DNA from: UBA3775 sp964584255
GTDB taxonomy: Bacteria > Bacillota > Clostridia > Lachnospirales > Lachnospiraceae
Reading direction: 5' to 3'
Length of the DNA stretch: 64,000 nt
NCBI GenBank assembly: GCA_964584255.1
Contig: CAZOZM010000008.1
Coordinates: forward strand, 40,343 to 104,342
The notes beneath the pieces were generated by a model, which had not been told where the DNA came from, searched no databases, and worked only from the letters and a program-made list of their open reading frames with translations. Shown here one piece after another: positions 43,360-53,065 of the stretch. Within the stretch, counting starts at the first letter, position 1; each line of letters opens with the position of its first letter. The position numbers and the translations under genes are program-made.

Positions 43360-44208
43360 ATGAAATTTACGAAAATGCATGGATGCGGAAACGAATATAT
43401 ATATGTAAACTGCTTTGAGGAAAATGTGGAGAATCCGGAGGAACTCAGCATAAAGGTGAGTGATGTGAGGTTTGGAATTGGAAGTGACGGACTTATACTC
43501 ATTAAACCAAGCGAAAAAGCAGATTTCATGATGGACATGTACAATGCGGACGGAAGCAGAGGCAAGATGTGCGGAAACGGAATAAGATGTGTCGGAAAGT
43601 ATGTATATGACCATAAAATGACGGAAAAAAAGAGCATTTCGGTAGAAACACTTTCAGGTATAAAATATCTTGATTTCACGGTTGATAATGATAAGGTTAC
43701 GGCAGTCAGGGTTGATATGGGTTCACCTGTTCTGAAACCTGAAATGGTTCCGGTGAAACTAGAGGGAGAGAAAATCATCAGCAGACCGGTAGAAGCAGAG
43801 TATGATGGCAAAAAAGTCACCGTGGAGATGACTTGTGTGTCAATGGGCAATCCTCATGCGGTAATTTTCACGGAAGATGCAGAAAATGCACCGGTACATA
43901 CTTTAGGAAGAGTGTTGGAGTGTCATGACATTTTTCCGGACAAGTGTAATATTGAATTTGTAAAGGTTCTGAACGAAAATGAAGTAAGAATGAGAGTCTG
44001 GGAGAGAGGTTCGGGAGAAACATGGGCATGCGGAACGGGTGCATGTGCAACGGCAGTGGCATGTATTTTGAACGGACTTACAAAGAATGTCGTTACGGTA
44101 CACATGAACGGTGGCGACGTTGTGATTGAATATGATGAGGCAAACAACAAAGTCTATATGACGGGACCGGCGGTTACCGTATGTGAGGGTGAGTATTACG
44201 GTGACTGA
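43360..44208 (+). CDS. dapF: Diaminopimelate epimerase
   Basis: Converts LL- to meso-diaminopimelate for lysine and peptidoglycan. 282 aa. The N-terminus MKFTKMHGCGNEY is typical. The two catalytic cysteines lie in KMCGNGIRC (about 68) and WACGTGACATA (about 223). The start at 43360 is chosen from GGAG 6 bases upstream; the ATG at 43348 overlaps that signal. A TTTACA-16-TTAAAC promoter candidate is at 43263-43290. It is followed 17 bp later by an S66 peptidase gene, a sensible pairing of peptidoglycan precursor synthesis and recycling. Confidence 0.96.
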   Translation: MKFTKMHGCGNEYIYVNCFEENVENPEELSIKVSDVRFGIGSDGLILIKPSEKADFMMDMYNADGSRGKMCGNGIRCVGKYVYDHKMTEKKSISVETLSGIKYLDFTVDNDKVTAVRVDMGSPVLKPEMVPVKLEGEKIISRPVEAEYDGKKVTVEMTCVSMGNPHAVIFTEDAENAPVHTLGRVLECHDIFPDKCNIEFVKVLNENEVRMRVWERGSGETWACGTGACATAVACILNGLTKNVVTVHMNGGDVVIEYDEANNKVYMTGPAVTVCEGEYYGD

Positions 44209-44225
44209 TTTGAAGGGAGAAAGGC

Positions 44226-45248
44226 ATGATATACCCGGACTTTTTAAAGAAAGATGACATAATAGGCATTACCGCTCCGAGTGACGGGCGAAGCAATGAA
44301 ACTGACATAAGAAGGTTGGAATCTGCGGAGGAAGCATTTGTTCAGAGGGGATACGGTGTGTCGGAAACGGCGCATGTGAGATGTTCCGAAGGCGGTAAAA
44401 GTGCCCCGGCAGCGGTAAGAGGCGAAGAGTTTATGAGCCTGATTGAGAACAACAGTGTGAAGGCCGTTGTCTGTGCGTCGGGCGGTGACTGGCTCTTTGA
44501 GATGCTGGACTTTGTTGATTATGAGAGCATTGCGAAGCATCCGAAGTGGATTTGCGGAATGTCAGATCCGACAGGACTTACTTTTACGGCGGCTACTCTG
44601 GCTGACGTGGCCTCGGTATATTGCGTGAATGCCGGCGATTACGGAATGAGACCCTGGGACAGAATGCTTGAGGAAAATCTTTCCTTACTTGAGGGAAAGG
44701 CTTTTTCCCAAAAGAGTTCCGACAGTTACCAGAGTGGCTGGGCGAAAAGGAAAACAGGATTGGAAACCTATGAAAAAGATGCCGTGACGGAGTGGAAGGT
44801 GCTTTTGCCGGAAGGAAAAAGCGAAACGGTGCTTGAGGGACGCATGATAGGCGGCTGTCTTGACGTGCTCTGTAATCTTGTGGGAACGCCGTTTGATAAA
44901 ACGGCTGAATTTGCCGACAGATATAAAAAAGACGGAATTCTGTGGTATCTTGAGGTTTTTCAAATGACACCGGAGCAGATTTGTTTTGCAATCTGGCAGA
45001 TGAAAAAAGCGGGATGGTTCAAAAATATTTCGGGAGTTATTTTCGGACGGCCGGCAATGGTATGTGAGGACTATTCGTCAATAAGCTATTACGAAGCAGT
45101 AAAACAGGCTTTCGCAGAGTTTGACATTCCCGTAGTTGCAGATGCGGACATAGGACACAGACCGCCGAGTCTTACCATGGTGAACGGTGCGGTCGGAAAA
45201 ATTGTATGCCGTGACGGAGCAGGCGAAGTATTTACAAGATTTGCATAA
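44226..45248 (+). CDS. S66-family LD-carboxypeptidase (MccF/LdcA-like)
   Basis: Predicted serine peptidase that cleaves L,D bonds of peptidoglycan tetrapeptides or inactivates peptidyl-nucleotide antibiotics. The 340-aa product has the family N-terminus (DIIGITAPSDG), the substrate segment VVCASGGDWL, and the nucleophile region ICGMSDPTGLTF (Ser near residue 118). The catalytic Glu/His pair is expected in the C-terminal half (VIFGRP, ADADIGHRPP with the His). No signal peptide, so cytoplasmic. It follows dapF closely. GAAGGGAGAAAGG precedes the ATG. LdcA-type and MccF-type roles cannot be separated here. Confidence 0.85.
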   Translation: MIYPDFLKKDDIIGITAPSDGRSNETDIRRLESAEEAFVQRGYGVSETAHVRCSEGGKSAPAAVRGEEFMSLIENNSVKAVVCASGGDWLFEMLDFVDYESIAKHPKWICGMSDPTGLTFTAATLADVASVYCVNAGDYGMRPWDRMLEENLSLLEGKAFSQKSSDSYQSGWAKRKTGLETYEKDAVTEWKVLLPEGKSETVLEGRMIGGCLDVLCNLVGTPFDKTAEFADRYKKDGILWYLEVFQMTPEQICFAIWQMKKAGWFKNISGVIFGRPAMVCEDYSSISYYEAVKQAFAEFDIPVVADADIGHRPPSLTMVNGAVGKIVCRDGAGEVFTRFA

Positions 45249-45311
45249 TGTGTGATTTTGCCCGGAAACAGGCATTGACTGATATATAATTAAAAGAAAA
45301 CGGAGGAGGAA

Positions 45312-47339
45312 ATGAAGAAAGTAACGCAAAGAATAACCGGAATGCTTCTAATCGTGATGATGACGGTTTCATGTCTTCCTTTTTACCTTAAGAACATGCC
45401 TGCGGCAGAGGCGGCAGGTGAAAAGTACGGATACATAGATGTGTCGAGCGCACTTAATGTGCGGTCCGGGCCTGGAACCGGAAATCCGGTTATAGGCTCA
45501 TGTTACGGAAATCAGAAGGTAAAGATTTTGGGTACAAGCGGAAGTTGGTACAAGATTTCCTATGAATACAACGGGAAAACGGTTACAGGATATGTTTCGT
45601 CAGAATATGTAAGCATATATGACGGAACTTATGACGAAAGTTATGCGGCAAAGCTTAGAAGTGCGGGATTTCCGGAAAGCTACTTGCCGGCACTCTGTTA
45701 TCTTCATTCAAAGCATCCGGACTGGGTATTTACCCCTTATAAGACAGGGTTAAAATGGAATGCGGTAATGGAGGCCGAGAGCAGAATAGGTGAGAATCTT
45801 ATTCCGATTTCATCAATCTCCTCATGGCTCAGAACGGATGGCGGTGCCTATAACTGGGAAACCGATAAATATACGGCATATGATTCATCTGTTTGGGGTG
45901 CAGCTTCAAAAGAGCTTATAGCTTATTATATCGACCCGAGAAACTTTCTTTCCGAATATGGAATTTTTATGTTTGAAAAGCTTTCATACAATTCCTCAAT
46001 CCATACGGAGGCGGGAGTAAAGACCATGCTTGCGTCGACATTCATGAACGGAACATATGACGGAAGGAATTCCTATGCATCACTCTTTATGGAGGCGGCA
46101 AAGCAGTCGGGAGTAAGCCCTTATATGCTTGCGGCACGAGTTATTCAGGAACAGGGAGTTAACGGTACGAGCGGAAGCATAAGCGGAAAGGTTTCGGGTT
46201 ATGAAGGAATTTACAATTACTTTAACATAGGTGCGGTGAGCAGCTCGAACCCGGTAGTGCAGGGACTTAAATATGCATCACAGACGGATGCATCGACTCT
46301 CAGACCATGGAACAGCAGATATAAGGCTGTTGTGGGAGGCGGGATTTTCCTCGGAAAGCAATACATAAACAAGGGACAGGATACATTATATCTTCAGAAG
46401 TTTAATGTTACTCCTGTAAATACTTACGGACATCAGTATATGACAAATGTTCAGGCGGTTGCCTCCGAAGCACCTAACCAGCGTAAGGCATATACAAATG
46501 TGGATATTCCGATTGAATTCAGTATTCCGGTGTACGAAGACATGCCGGAATCGCCATGTCTGAAGCCTACGGCAACAGGTAATCCTAACAGCTATCTGTC
46601 GTCGCTTACGGTGAGCGGAATAAATCTTACCCCTTCATTTAAATATACGACTACATCATATTCAGCCGTAGTTCCGGCTTCGACTTCGTCGGTTACGATT
46701 TCGGCAAAGACGGTTTCGAGCGCGGCAACCGTAACGGGTACGGGAACAAAGACTCTTAATACCGGCCAGAATACCTTCAATGTTGTAGTCACGGCAGGAA
46801 ACGGTACGAAAACGACCTACAGAATCGTAATAACGAGGCAGGCGGGCAGCGGTGAGACTCCATCGCCTACCCAGACGCCGAGTGCGGCACCGACGCCTAC
46901 GGCAACTCCAAAGCCGACGACGGTTCCGGAAAGCGTAACCAGTGATAAATATATCATATCGGGTAATTACATATCCGGAGTAAGTCCGAATACATATGTA
47001 AAGGGATTTCTTACATATGTAAAGGTGGCCGGATCAAACAGCAAAATCATAACGAATGCAAATGGTGTTCAATATGGAACGGATTCGCTGGAAAAGGTAG
47101 GAACGGGATTTATATTCCGGACGGATACAAAAACATATAAGGTTGTTGTAAAGGGGGATATAGTAGCGGATTCATCAGTTGACATAAAGGATCTGCTGGT
47201 ACTCAAAAAATACCTGCTTGGATATGAAAAACTTTCGGACGAGAAACTCAAAGCAGCATGTATCAGCGACGGCAGTGAGCCGGGGGTAATGGATCTTCTC
47301 CTGTTGAAGAAGTATCTCCTGGGATATACGAGTCTGTAA
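45312..47339 (+). CDS. Secreted SH3/glucosaminidase with C-terminal dockerin
   Basis: Predicted peptidoglycan N-acetylglucosaminidase. The 675-aa protein has a signal peptide (about 1-35), an SH3 domain (about 38-100), a glucosaminidase domain (about 105-400; contains ARVIQEQGVNG with the likely catalytic Glu), and a cadherin-like beta-sandwich (about 428-515). A Ser/Thr/Pro linker and a small beta region follow. The C-terminal dockerin (about 615-675) has two calcium-loop/helix repeats, VKGDIVADSSVDIKDLLVLKKYLLG and SDGSEPGVMDLLLLKKYLLG (shown split by the recognised LLxLKKYLLG helix). The next gene encodes a cohesin protein. GGAGGA precedes the ATG. Confidence 0.9.
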   Translation: MKKVTQRITGMLLIVMMTVSCLPFYLKNMPAAEAAGEKYGYIDVSSALNVRSGPGTGNPVIGSCYGNQKVKILGTSGSWYKISYEYNGKTVTGYVSSEYVSIYDGTYDESYAAKLRSAGFPESYLPALCYLHSKHPDWVFTPYKTGLKWNAVMEAESRIGENLIPISSISSWLRTDGGAYNWETDKYTAYDSSVWGAASKELIAYYIDPRNFLSEYGIFMFEKLSYNSSIHTEAGVKTMLASTFMNGTYDGRNSYASLFMEAAKQSGVSPYMLAARVIQEQGVNGTSGSISGKVSGYEGIYNYFNIGAVSSSNPVVQGLKYASQTDASTLRPWNSRYKAVVGGGIFLGKQYINKGQDTLYLQKFNVTPVNTYGHQYMTNVQAVASEAPNQRKAYTNVDIPIEFSIPVYEDMPESPCLKPTATGNPNSYLSSLTVSGINLTPSFKYTTTSYSAVVPASTSSVTISAKTVSSAATVTGTGTKTLNTGQNTFNVVVTAGNGTKTTYRIVITRQAGSGETPSPTQTPSAAPTPTATPKPTTVPESVTSDKYIISGNYISGVSPNTYVKGFLTYVKVAGSNSKIITNANGVQYGTDSLEKVGTGFIFRTDTKTYKVVVKGDIVADSSVDIKDLLVLKKYLLGYEKLSDEKLKAACISDGSEPGVMDLLLLKKYLLGYTSL

Positions 47340-47363
47340 GAAAGTGCAATAAAGGAGAAAAAA

Positions 47364-49301
47364 ATGTCCATTTTTAAGAAAATAAGAATTGGTATGCTGA
47401 TTGCGATTCTGGGAGCAATGTTTATTCCGGCAATGGCAGCGGCGGCCTCGGTCAATATATCCGTAAGCGGAGGAACGATTGAAAAGGGTGATACGGTCAC
47501 CGTAACGATTGGTTTAAGTTCATCGGAAATCATAGGTGCTTACAGATTCAACATCAATTACGACAGTTCTGTGGTGGAATACGTTCCGGGAGCGGCAGAT
47601 GGCAGTTTCTGCAATGGTGGGAACGGTTCGCTGGTTATTGTAGATGCCCCATATCAGACATCGGCATCATATTCAATCACTTTCAAGGCAAAAAATGCAG
47701 GACAGAGCTCGTTGGCAATTGCATATGATAAGGGAAACATTCTCGATGCAAACGGTTCTGAATTTCAGGATGTTGCTGCATCAAACGGAACAATAAAGGT
47801 TAATCTTCCGAGAGAAGCGTCAGACGACTGCACTCTTTCCTCACTTATAGTCGGAGAGGGAAGTCTTACACCCGGATTTTCGGCAGGAGTAACGGAATAC
47901 AAATTGAGCGGCATACTCAGTGCGGATGTCAGTTCACTGTCCATAAGTGCAACTGCAAATTCACCATATGCCTCAGTTTCAGTTAAGAACAACAGCCTGT
48001 CCGAGGGAAGCACTGTGGTAAGTGTGGTTGTAACAGCTGAAACAGGAGTGCAGAAAACGTACAGTATTACCGTGGAAAGAGCGGCGGCAACACCTACGCC
48101 AACACCAACAAACGGCGCGGAACTTAAGGCAGGAGCTTTTACCATAGGAGAATCTGGAGAGCTTGTGGTCACGGACACCATGCTGACAATCAGTGATACC
48201 ATAACTGCAGGAATACCGGCAGGTTATGAACAGACAGTGATGAATATTCTCGGAATTGATGTGCCTGTTTTAAAAGCAGCTGATTCCGATAAGGTTCTTA
48301 TACAGCTTTCTGACGGCGAACTTTATATTTTCACCGGAGAGAATGCGGTCCTCATGCCATACAGGTCAATGGAAACACTCTCCAGAAAATACAATATTGC
48401 GGAAGCGGAGGAAAGTGATATTCCTGCCGGTTATGAACTTGTGGGAATTGAAATTGACGGAAAGGTATATCCGGCCTATAAGGCGGCAAATGATGAAACT
48501 TTCTGTCTGTTTTATACGGACGAAGGCGTGTGGTATAAGTATGACATTGTAGAAAGTACAATGCAGAGATATATGACAAGTGAAGACAAGGTGGTTTATG
48601 TCACATCAGCCCCTGTAACAGTAATACCGGCGGCAGGAACCGCAACGGATGCGACAGCCGAACCCGGAAAATCAGTGTCGTCCACGGAAATTTTGAAAAT
48701 CTGTCTCTTTGCAGTCAGCTGTCTGCTTGCAGTTGTTTTCATGGTGCTTTTCATCAGGGAAAAGAACAGAAATGAAAAGGGAGATGCAGACGGTAGTATA
48801 AGCCCTGACGGTGAAAAAAAGGAGAGCGGCGAAGAAGCTGAAACAGCCGAAGGAACGGAAGCAGAGCCGGAAGAAACAGAAACAGCCGAAGGAGCGGAAG
48901 CAGAGCCGGAGGAAACAGAAACAGCCGAAGGAACGGAAGCAGAGCCGGAAGAAACAGAAGCTGTCGAAGGAACGGAAGCAGAGCCGGAAGAAACAGAAAC
49001 AGCCGAAGGAACGGAAACAGAGCCGGAGGAAACAGAAACCGTCGAGGAGATGGCAGGGGTCAGTGGTTTTGAAGAAGAATCCGATACTGAAGAACGTGAG
49101 GAAACCGAAGAGGAACTTGAATGGCTTGCTGAGGAAGCTGAAAAGAATATAGGTAAAGAAATCGAAGCTGAAACAGAAGAGGCATATTCCTATAAAGGCG
49201 TTAAGATAAGCGAAGGTGATAATCTTGAGGATATTGTCAGCAAACTGACGGAAGCCCTCGGAGATGTTGAGCTTGACGAGGATGATAATACGAATTTGTA
49301 G
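47364..49301 (+). CDS. Membrane-anchored cohesin-domain protein with Glu-rich tail
   Basis: Predicted surface receptor for dockerin-bearing proteins. In 645 aa there is a signal peptide (about 1-28), a cohesin domain (about 29-150; GAYRFNINYDSSVVEYVPG, NAGQSSLAIAYDKGNILDANG), a cadherin-like beta-sandwich (about 155-245), a Thr/Pro linker, and a beta region (about 260-420). One membrane segment follows (about 442-463; LKICLFAVSCLLAVVFMVLF). The cytoplasmic tail is strongly acidic, with five 13-residue Glu-rich repeats (493-557) and another acidic helix. It starts 24 bp after the dockerin gene and shares its linker and beta-sandwich types. GGAG precedes the ATG. Ends at a bidirectional terminator. 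Confidence 0.85.
   Translation: MSIFKKIRIGMLIAILGAMFIPAMAAAASVNISVSGGTIEKGDTVTVTIGLSSSEIIGAYRFNINYDSSVVEYVPGAADGSFCNGGNGSLVIVDAPYQTSASYSITFKAKNAGQSSLAIAYDKGNILDANGSEFQDVAASNGTIKVNLPREASDDCTLSSLIVGEGSLTPGFSAGVTEYKLSGILSADVSSLSISATANSPYASVSVKNNSLSEGSTVVSVVVTAETGVQKTYSITVERAAATPTPTPTNGAELKAGAFTIGESGELVVTDTMLTISDTITAGIPAGYEQTVMNILGIDVPVLKAADSDKVLIQLSDGELYIFTGENAVLMPYRSMETLSRKYNIAEAEESDIPAGYELVGIEIDGKVYPAYKAANDETFCLFYTDEGVWYKYDIVESTMQRYMTSEDKVVYVTSAPVTVIPAAGTATDATAEPGKSVSSTEILKICLFAVSCLLAVVFMVLFIREKNRNEKGDADGSISPDGEKKESGEEAETAEGTEAEPEETETAEGAEAEPEETETAEGTEAEPEETEAVEGTEAEPEETETAEGTETEPEETETVEEMAGVSGFEEESDTEEREETEEELEWLAEEAEKNIGKEIEAETEEAYSYKGVKISEGDNLEDIVSKLTEALGDVELDEDDNTNL
48840..49034 (+). repeat. 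Five tandem 39-bp repeats encoding a 13-residue Glu-rich unit
   Basis: The units read ETAEGTEAEPEET with small changes (ETAEGAEAEPEET, EAVEGTEAEPEET, ETAEGTETEPEET) and are nearly identical at the DNA level. They lie in the cytoplasmic tail of the cohesin protein. Copy number is likely to vary between strains. Confidence 0.95.
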
Positions 49302-49418
49302 AAAAATGTTGAAGTGTTGCAGTCTTGCCCGCCCCATCTTTTAGGGGAGTATAGTACGATATGCAGAAACCGTTGAAGGGCATGAGACTGCCTGAACGAT
49401 TCAAGAAAAACGGATAAC

Positions 49419-49469
49419 AAAAAGCCACGGATGCAGCAGTTTGTAAGCTGTTACACCCGTGGCTTTTTA
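49419..49469. terminator. Bidirectional terminator between the cohesin gene and csp
   Basis: AAAAAGCCACGG pairs with CCGTGGCTTTTT, with an inner AGCAG/CTGTT helix. T runs occur on both strands. Confidence 0.93.
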
Positions 49470-49502
49470 CATAAAGAACAAATTTATTACAATATATATG
49501 AA

Positions 49503-49703
49503 TTAAATCTTTCTTACGTTTGCAGCCTGTGGTCCCTTTGCACCATCAACGATTTCGTATTCAACGGCATCACCATCTTCTAGTACCTTGAAGCCGTCCA
49601 TGTTGATGGATGAGAAATGAACAAATACATCATTTCCGTCTTCGTCTGAAAGAAAGCCAAAGCCCTTCTTTGCGTTAAACCACTTAACAGTTCCCTTTTT
49701 CAT
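49503..49703 (-). CDS. csp: Cold shock protein, CspA family
   Basis: Small RNA/DNA-binding beta-barrel that melts RNA structure. The 66-aa product MKKGTVKWFNAKKGFGFLSD contains RNP1 (KGFGFL) and RNP2 (VFVHFSS). The start at 49703 follows GAGGA; a longer in-frame ATG at 49724 lies upstream of that signal. A TTGACA-17-TATATT promoter lies about 80 bp upstream, leaving a leader of about 75 nt. It is monocistronic, convergent with the cohesin gene, and shares its terminator. Confidence 0.98.
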   Translation of the reverse strand: MKKGTVKWFNAKKGFGFLSDEDGNDVFVHFSSINMDGFKVLEDGDAVEYEIVDGAKGPQAANVRKI

Positions 49704-49782
49704 AGAATCCTCATTTCTGTACATTTTGTACTATTGTGTTTTGATAGAATCCGCTCTGATGACACATGTTGCGGATAAAGTA

Positions 49783-49811
49783 AATATACTACAGCGGCAA
49801 AAGAGTGTCAA
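49783..49811 (-). promoter_or_regulatory. Sigma-A promoter of csp
   Basis: Minus strand TTGACA (complement of 49806-49811), 17 bp, TATATT (complement of 49783-49788). Confidence 0.85.
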
Positions 49812-50042
49812 TGATTCAAAACACAAAATTTTAACAAAATTTTTAGAATTGTGTCGGGAAAAGGCCAAAAAAAACAAGGGATATACGCGCTCATACATGA
49901 CAAAAGAGCTTTTATGTGATAAACTCAAGAAGTATATATGAAAGTATGTGTTTTGACGGCTGCAAATATTAAAAAAGTCATTTGCAAACCGTAATCATGA
50001 AATATAAATTGCCGGAAATCCGGTTTCCGGGGAGGAGGATTT

Positions 50043-52994
50043 ATGACAGATAAAACATTCGGTACAATTCCGGAAAGTTATGAAATATGCTACTCGGAAG
50101 AACTGAAAGAAAATGAGAGTGTCGGAGTGGTTCTCAGACATAAAAAAAGTGGTGCAAGGGTATGCCTTGTGTCAAATGATGAAGAAAACAAAGTATTTTG
50201 CGTGGGTTTCAGAACCACACCGCTTAATTCAACAGGCGTACCGCACATAATAGAGCATTCGGTATTATGCGGCTCAAAGAAGTATCCGGTAAAGGACCCT
50301 TTTATTGAGCTTGCAAAGAGCTCGCTGAATACATTTCTTAATGCGATGACTTACCCGGATAAAACAATATATCCTGTGGCAAGCTGTAATGATAAAGATA
50401 TCAAAAACCTCATGTCAGTCTATATGGATGCGGTTTTCTATCCTGAAATTTACAGACATCCTGAAATCTTTAAGCAGGAAGGCTGGAGGTATGAACTTGA
50501 ATCAGAGGATGCGGAGCTTGGAATAAACGGAGTGGTTTATAACGAAATGAAGGGTGCATATTCTGCCGCATCGGATTATATTGAGTACTGCATCGGAAAG
50601 CATCTTTTCCCTGACAATACTTATGGTGTGTCATCAGGCGGAGATCCGGATGTTATACCTGAGCTTTCGTATGACGAATTCCTTGAATTTCACAAAAAAT
50701 ACTACCATCCATCCAACAGTTATATTTACCTTTACGGAAACTTTGATATGGAGGAAAGACTTGAGTGGCTTGACAGGGAATATCTCTGCCACTTCGACAA
50801 CGAAGAAGTGGATTCAGACATTCCGCTTCAGGAAAGCCTCAATGAAGTTAAGTATGTGACGGATGAGTATTCAATAGCAGAGGAAGATGATGAGAAGGAA
50901 AAAACCTATCTTTCCTATAATGTCGTAACGAATGACATCCTGGACGTTAAGAAGACAATGGCTCTTGACTGTATCCATTATGCACTTTTGGGTTCGGCAG
51001 GAGCTCCGGTTAAACAGGCACTTATTGATGCGGGAATCGGTAAGGATATTCTCGGTGATTATAACAGATATACGAGACAGCCATATTTAAGCATAATCGC
51101 AAAGGATACCGAAGCGGACAGGCTTGATGAATTTGTAAAGGTAATCGAAGATACCTTAAAAGAACAGGTTGAAAAGGGAATAAACAAAGACACACTGCTT
51201 GCCGGAATCAATTATCTTGATTTTGCCAACAGAGAAGGGGATTCGGGAAGCTTCCCTAAGGGTCTTTTATATGAAATAAATATGTTCAACAGCTGGCTCT
51301 ATGATGACGCGGCGGCATTTTCATACTGTGTAATGAATCCGATATTCGAGGAATTAAGAAAAGAAATCGATACCGGTTACTTTGAGCAGCTTATAAAAGA
51401 ATGTATACTTGAAAACAAACATAAGGTAGTGCTTACGCTTAAACCTGTAAAGGGACTGAATACAAAGAAGGAAGAAGCTTTATGTGACAGACTTCGTGAA
51501 TATAAGGAGTCACTTTCACCTGAAGAAATAAAGAAACTTGTTGAAGACACTGCAGCTTTAAGAATATACCAGGAAGAAGAGGATTCTCCTGAACAGATTG
51601 CGACATTGCCAAAACTTTCTCTGGAAGATGTAAAGAAGGAAGCTGAGAAGTTCAATAACAGGGTGAGTGAGGAAGGCGGAGTCAGGGTAATTCATCATGA
51701 CATTGCAACAAACGGAATTGCATATTACAATCTTCTTTTTGATACCGAAGGAATCAGGGAAGAATACTGGCAGTATGCATCACTTGCCGTAAAACTACTC
51801 GGTTACAGACTTAATACCGCAAAGCACACACATATCGAATTGAATAATGAAATCGCAAAATATGCCGGAGGACTCTGGACAAGTGAGGGTACTTATTCCA
51901 TTTATGGAAAGCAGAATGAATACAAGGCATATGTTTTTGTAAGTATGAAGGCATTGGTTGAAAATGTTTCAAAAGTCACGGATCTGATTACGGAAGTTAT
52001 GCTTGAGTCGGATTTTGATGATAAGAAGCGTTTCAAGGAAATTCTCGGACAGCTTGTAAGCGGAATGCAGATTGGACTTGTAAGATCGGGAAACAGCACG
52101 GCACTTTCGAGAGCAAAGTCGTATTTCTCGCCGGTTGAGTATTATGAAGAGAAGACCGGTGGAATTTCGATGTATGAATTCCTTAAGGACATATATAACA
52201 ATTTTGATGAAAAAGCAGATGAAACCATCAGCAAAATGAAGAAAGCAATTTCCATGATATTTGTTTCAGACAGAATGATGGTTGATGTTACATCAAGGGA
52301 AGACGGGCTTAAGGCGGTTAAGACGGAGATTCCGAAGATTGTGGCGGCAATTGATGCATCCGGAAATGGAAACGAACCGGAAGTTTTAGGTAAAAAGAAG
52401 GAATTTAAGCAGGAAGCATTAAATGAAGCATTTAAGGTAAGCGGACAGGTTCAGTATGCTGCAACTGCCGGAAACTACAGAAACAGCGGTTTTGATTACA
52501 ACGGTGCAATGGCAGTAATGAAGACCATACTTTCTTACGATTATCTCTGGATGAACGTAAGAGTTAAGGGCGGAGCATATGGATGTTTCTATTCCTATGA
52601 AGTGATCAGTGGAAACTGCGGAATTGTTTCATACAGAGATCCTAACTTAAGGTCGACATATGAGGTTTATAAGGAAGCGGCTGATTTTGTAAGAAATATT
52701 GAGCTTGAACCGGAAGAAATAGAGGACTATATAATAGGAACATTCAGCAGAATGGATACGCCGAGACCGCCTAGAATTTCCGGTTTATACAGCTTAAGCG
52801 GATATATATCCGGTCTGACGGATGAGTTCCTGCAGAAAGAAAGGGATGAAATTCTCGGAGCGGACCTTGAGAGTATAAGAAATACTGCTGATATTCTTGA
52901 CTGTGTAAATCAGGGATATATCTGTACGGTCGGAACCGAAGCTAAATGCACGCAGGATGCAGATCTCTTTAAGAGCATAAAGACTCTTTCATAA
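50043..52994 (+). CDS. Insulinase-like zinc metallopeptidase, M16C (PreP/presequence-protease type)
   Basis: Large clam-shell zinc protease that degrades peptides. 983 aa, matching the single-chain M16C enzymes. The inverted zinc motif HxxEH is present as HIIEH (His68, Glu71, His72), with the distal Glu in NEMKGAYSAASDY about 80 residues on. The C-terminal half contains the second pair of M16 domains with the usual RY-type substrate segment near VRVKGGAYGCFYSYE. There is no signal peptide. GGGGAGGAGG precedes the ATG. It lies between csp and era and looks monocistronic, with a terminator-like hairpin after it. Confidence 0.93.
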   Translation: MTDKTFGTIPESYEICYSEELKENESVGVVLRHKKSGARVCLVSNDEENKVFCVGFRTTPLNSTGVPHIIEHSVLCGSKKYPVKDPFIELAKSSLNTFLNAMTYPDKTIYPVASCNDKDIKNLMSVYMDAVFYPEIYRHPEIFKQEGWRYELESEDAELGINGVVYNEMKGAYSAASDYIEYCIGKHLFPDNTYGVSSGGDPDVIPELSYDEFLEFHKKYYHPSNSYIYLYGNFDMEERLEWLDREYLCHFDNEEVDSDIPLQESLNEVKYVTDEYSIAEEDDEKEKTYLSYNVVTNDILDVKKTMALDCIHYALLGSAGAPVKQALIDAGIGKDILGDYNRYTRQPYLSIIAKDTEADRLDEFVKVIEDTLKEQVEKGINKDTLLAGINYLDFANREGDSGSFPKGLLYEINMFNSWLYDDAAAFSYCVMNPIFEELRKEIDTGYFEQLIKECILENKHKVVLTLKPVKGLNTKKEEALCDRLREYKESLSPEEIKKLVEDTAALRIYQEEEDSPEQIATLPKLSLEDVKKEAEKFNNRVSEEGGVRVIHHDIATNGIAYYNLLFDTEGIREEYWQYASLAVKLLGYRLNTAKHTHIELNNEIAKYAGGLWTSEGTYSIYGKQNEYKAYVFVSMKALVENVSKVTDLITEVMLESDFDDKKRFKEILGQLVSGMQIGLVRSGNSTALSRAKSYFSPVEYYEEKTGGISMYEFLKDIYNNFDEKADETISKMKKAISMIFVSDRMMVDVTSREDGLKAVKTEIPKIVAAIDASGNGNEPEVLGKKKEFKQEALNEAFKVSGQVQYAATAGNYRNSGFDYNGAMAVMKTILSYDYLWMNVRVKGGAYGCFYSYEVISGNCGIVSYRDPNLRSTYEVYKEAADFVRNIELEPEEIEDYIIGTFSRMDTPRPPRISGLYSLSGYISGLTDEFLQKERDEILGADLESIRNTADILDCVNQGYICTVGTEAKCTQDADLFKSIKTLS

Positions 52995-53005
52995 TTGACT
53001 TTGAC

Positions 53006-53047
53006 AGGGAGCGGCAGTTTGTTACTGCTCCTCCCTGATATTTTTAC
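53006..53047 (+). terminator. Terminator-like hairpin between the M16C peptidase and era
   Basis: AGGGAGCGGCAG pairs with CTGCTCCTCCCT with small mismatches, followed by GATATTTTTAC. Confidence 0.5.
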
Positions 53048-53065
53048 AGAAGAATGGAGAAATTA

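Noticed and set aside
47765..48202. 145-codon minus-strand frame inside the cohesin gene
   Set aside because: Opposite-strand shadow of a well-supported gene; low-complexity Val/Thr/Ser composition follows from the coding strand.
48840..49034. CRISPR-like spaced repeats
   Set aside because: The repeats are contiguous, in frame with a coding sequence, and have no variable spacers.
49726..49941. 71-codon frame on the plus strand over the csp promoter, with a protein-like C-terminal part
   Set aside because: It starts with TTG, has no ribosome binding site at any start, and covers the well-formed csp promoter on the other strand. Kept out of the gene list, though the C-terminal half could be re-examined.
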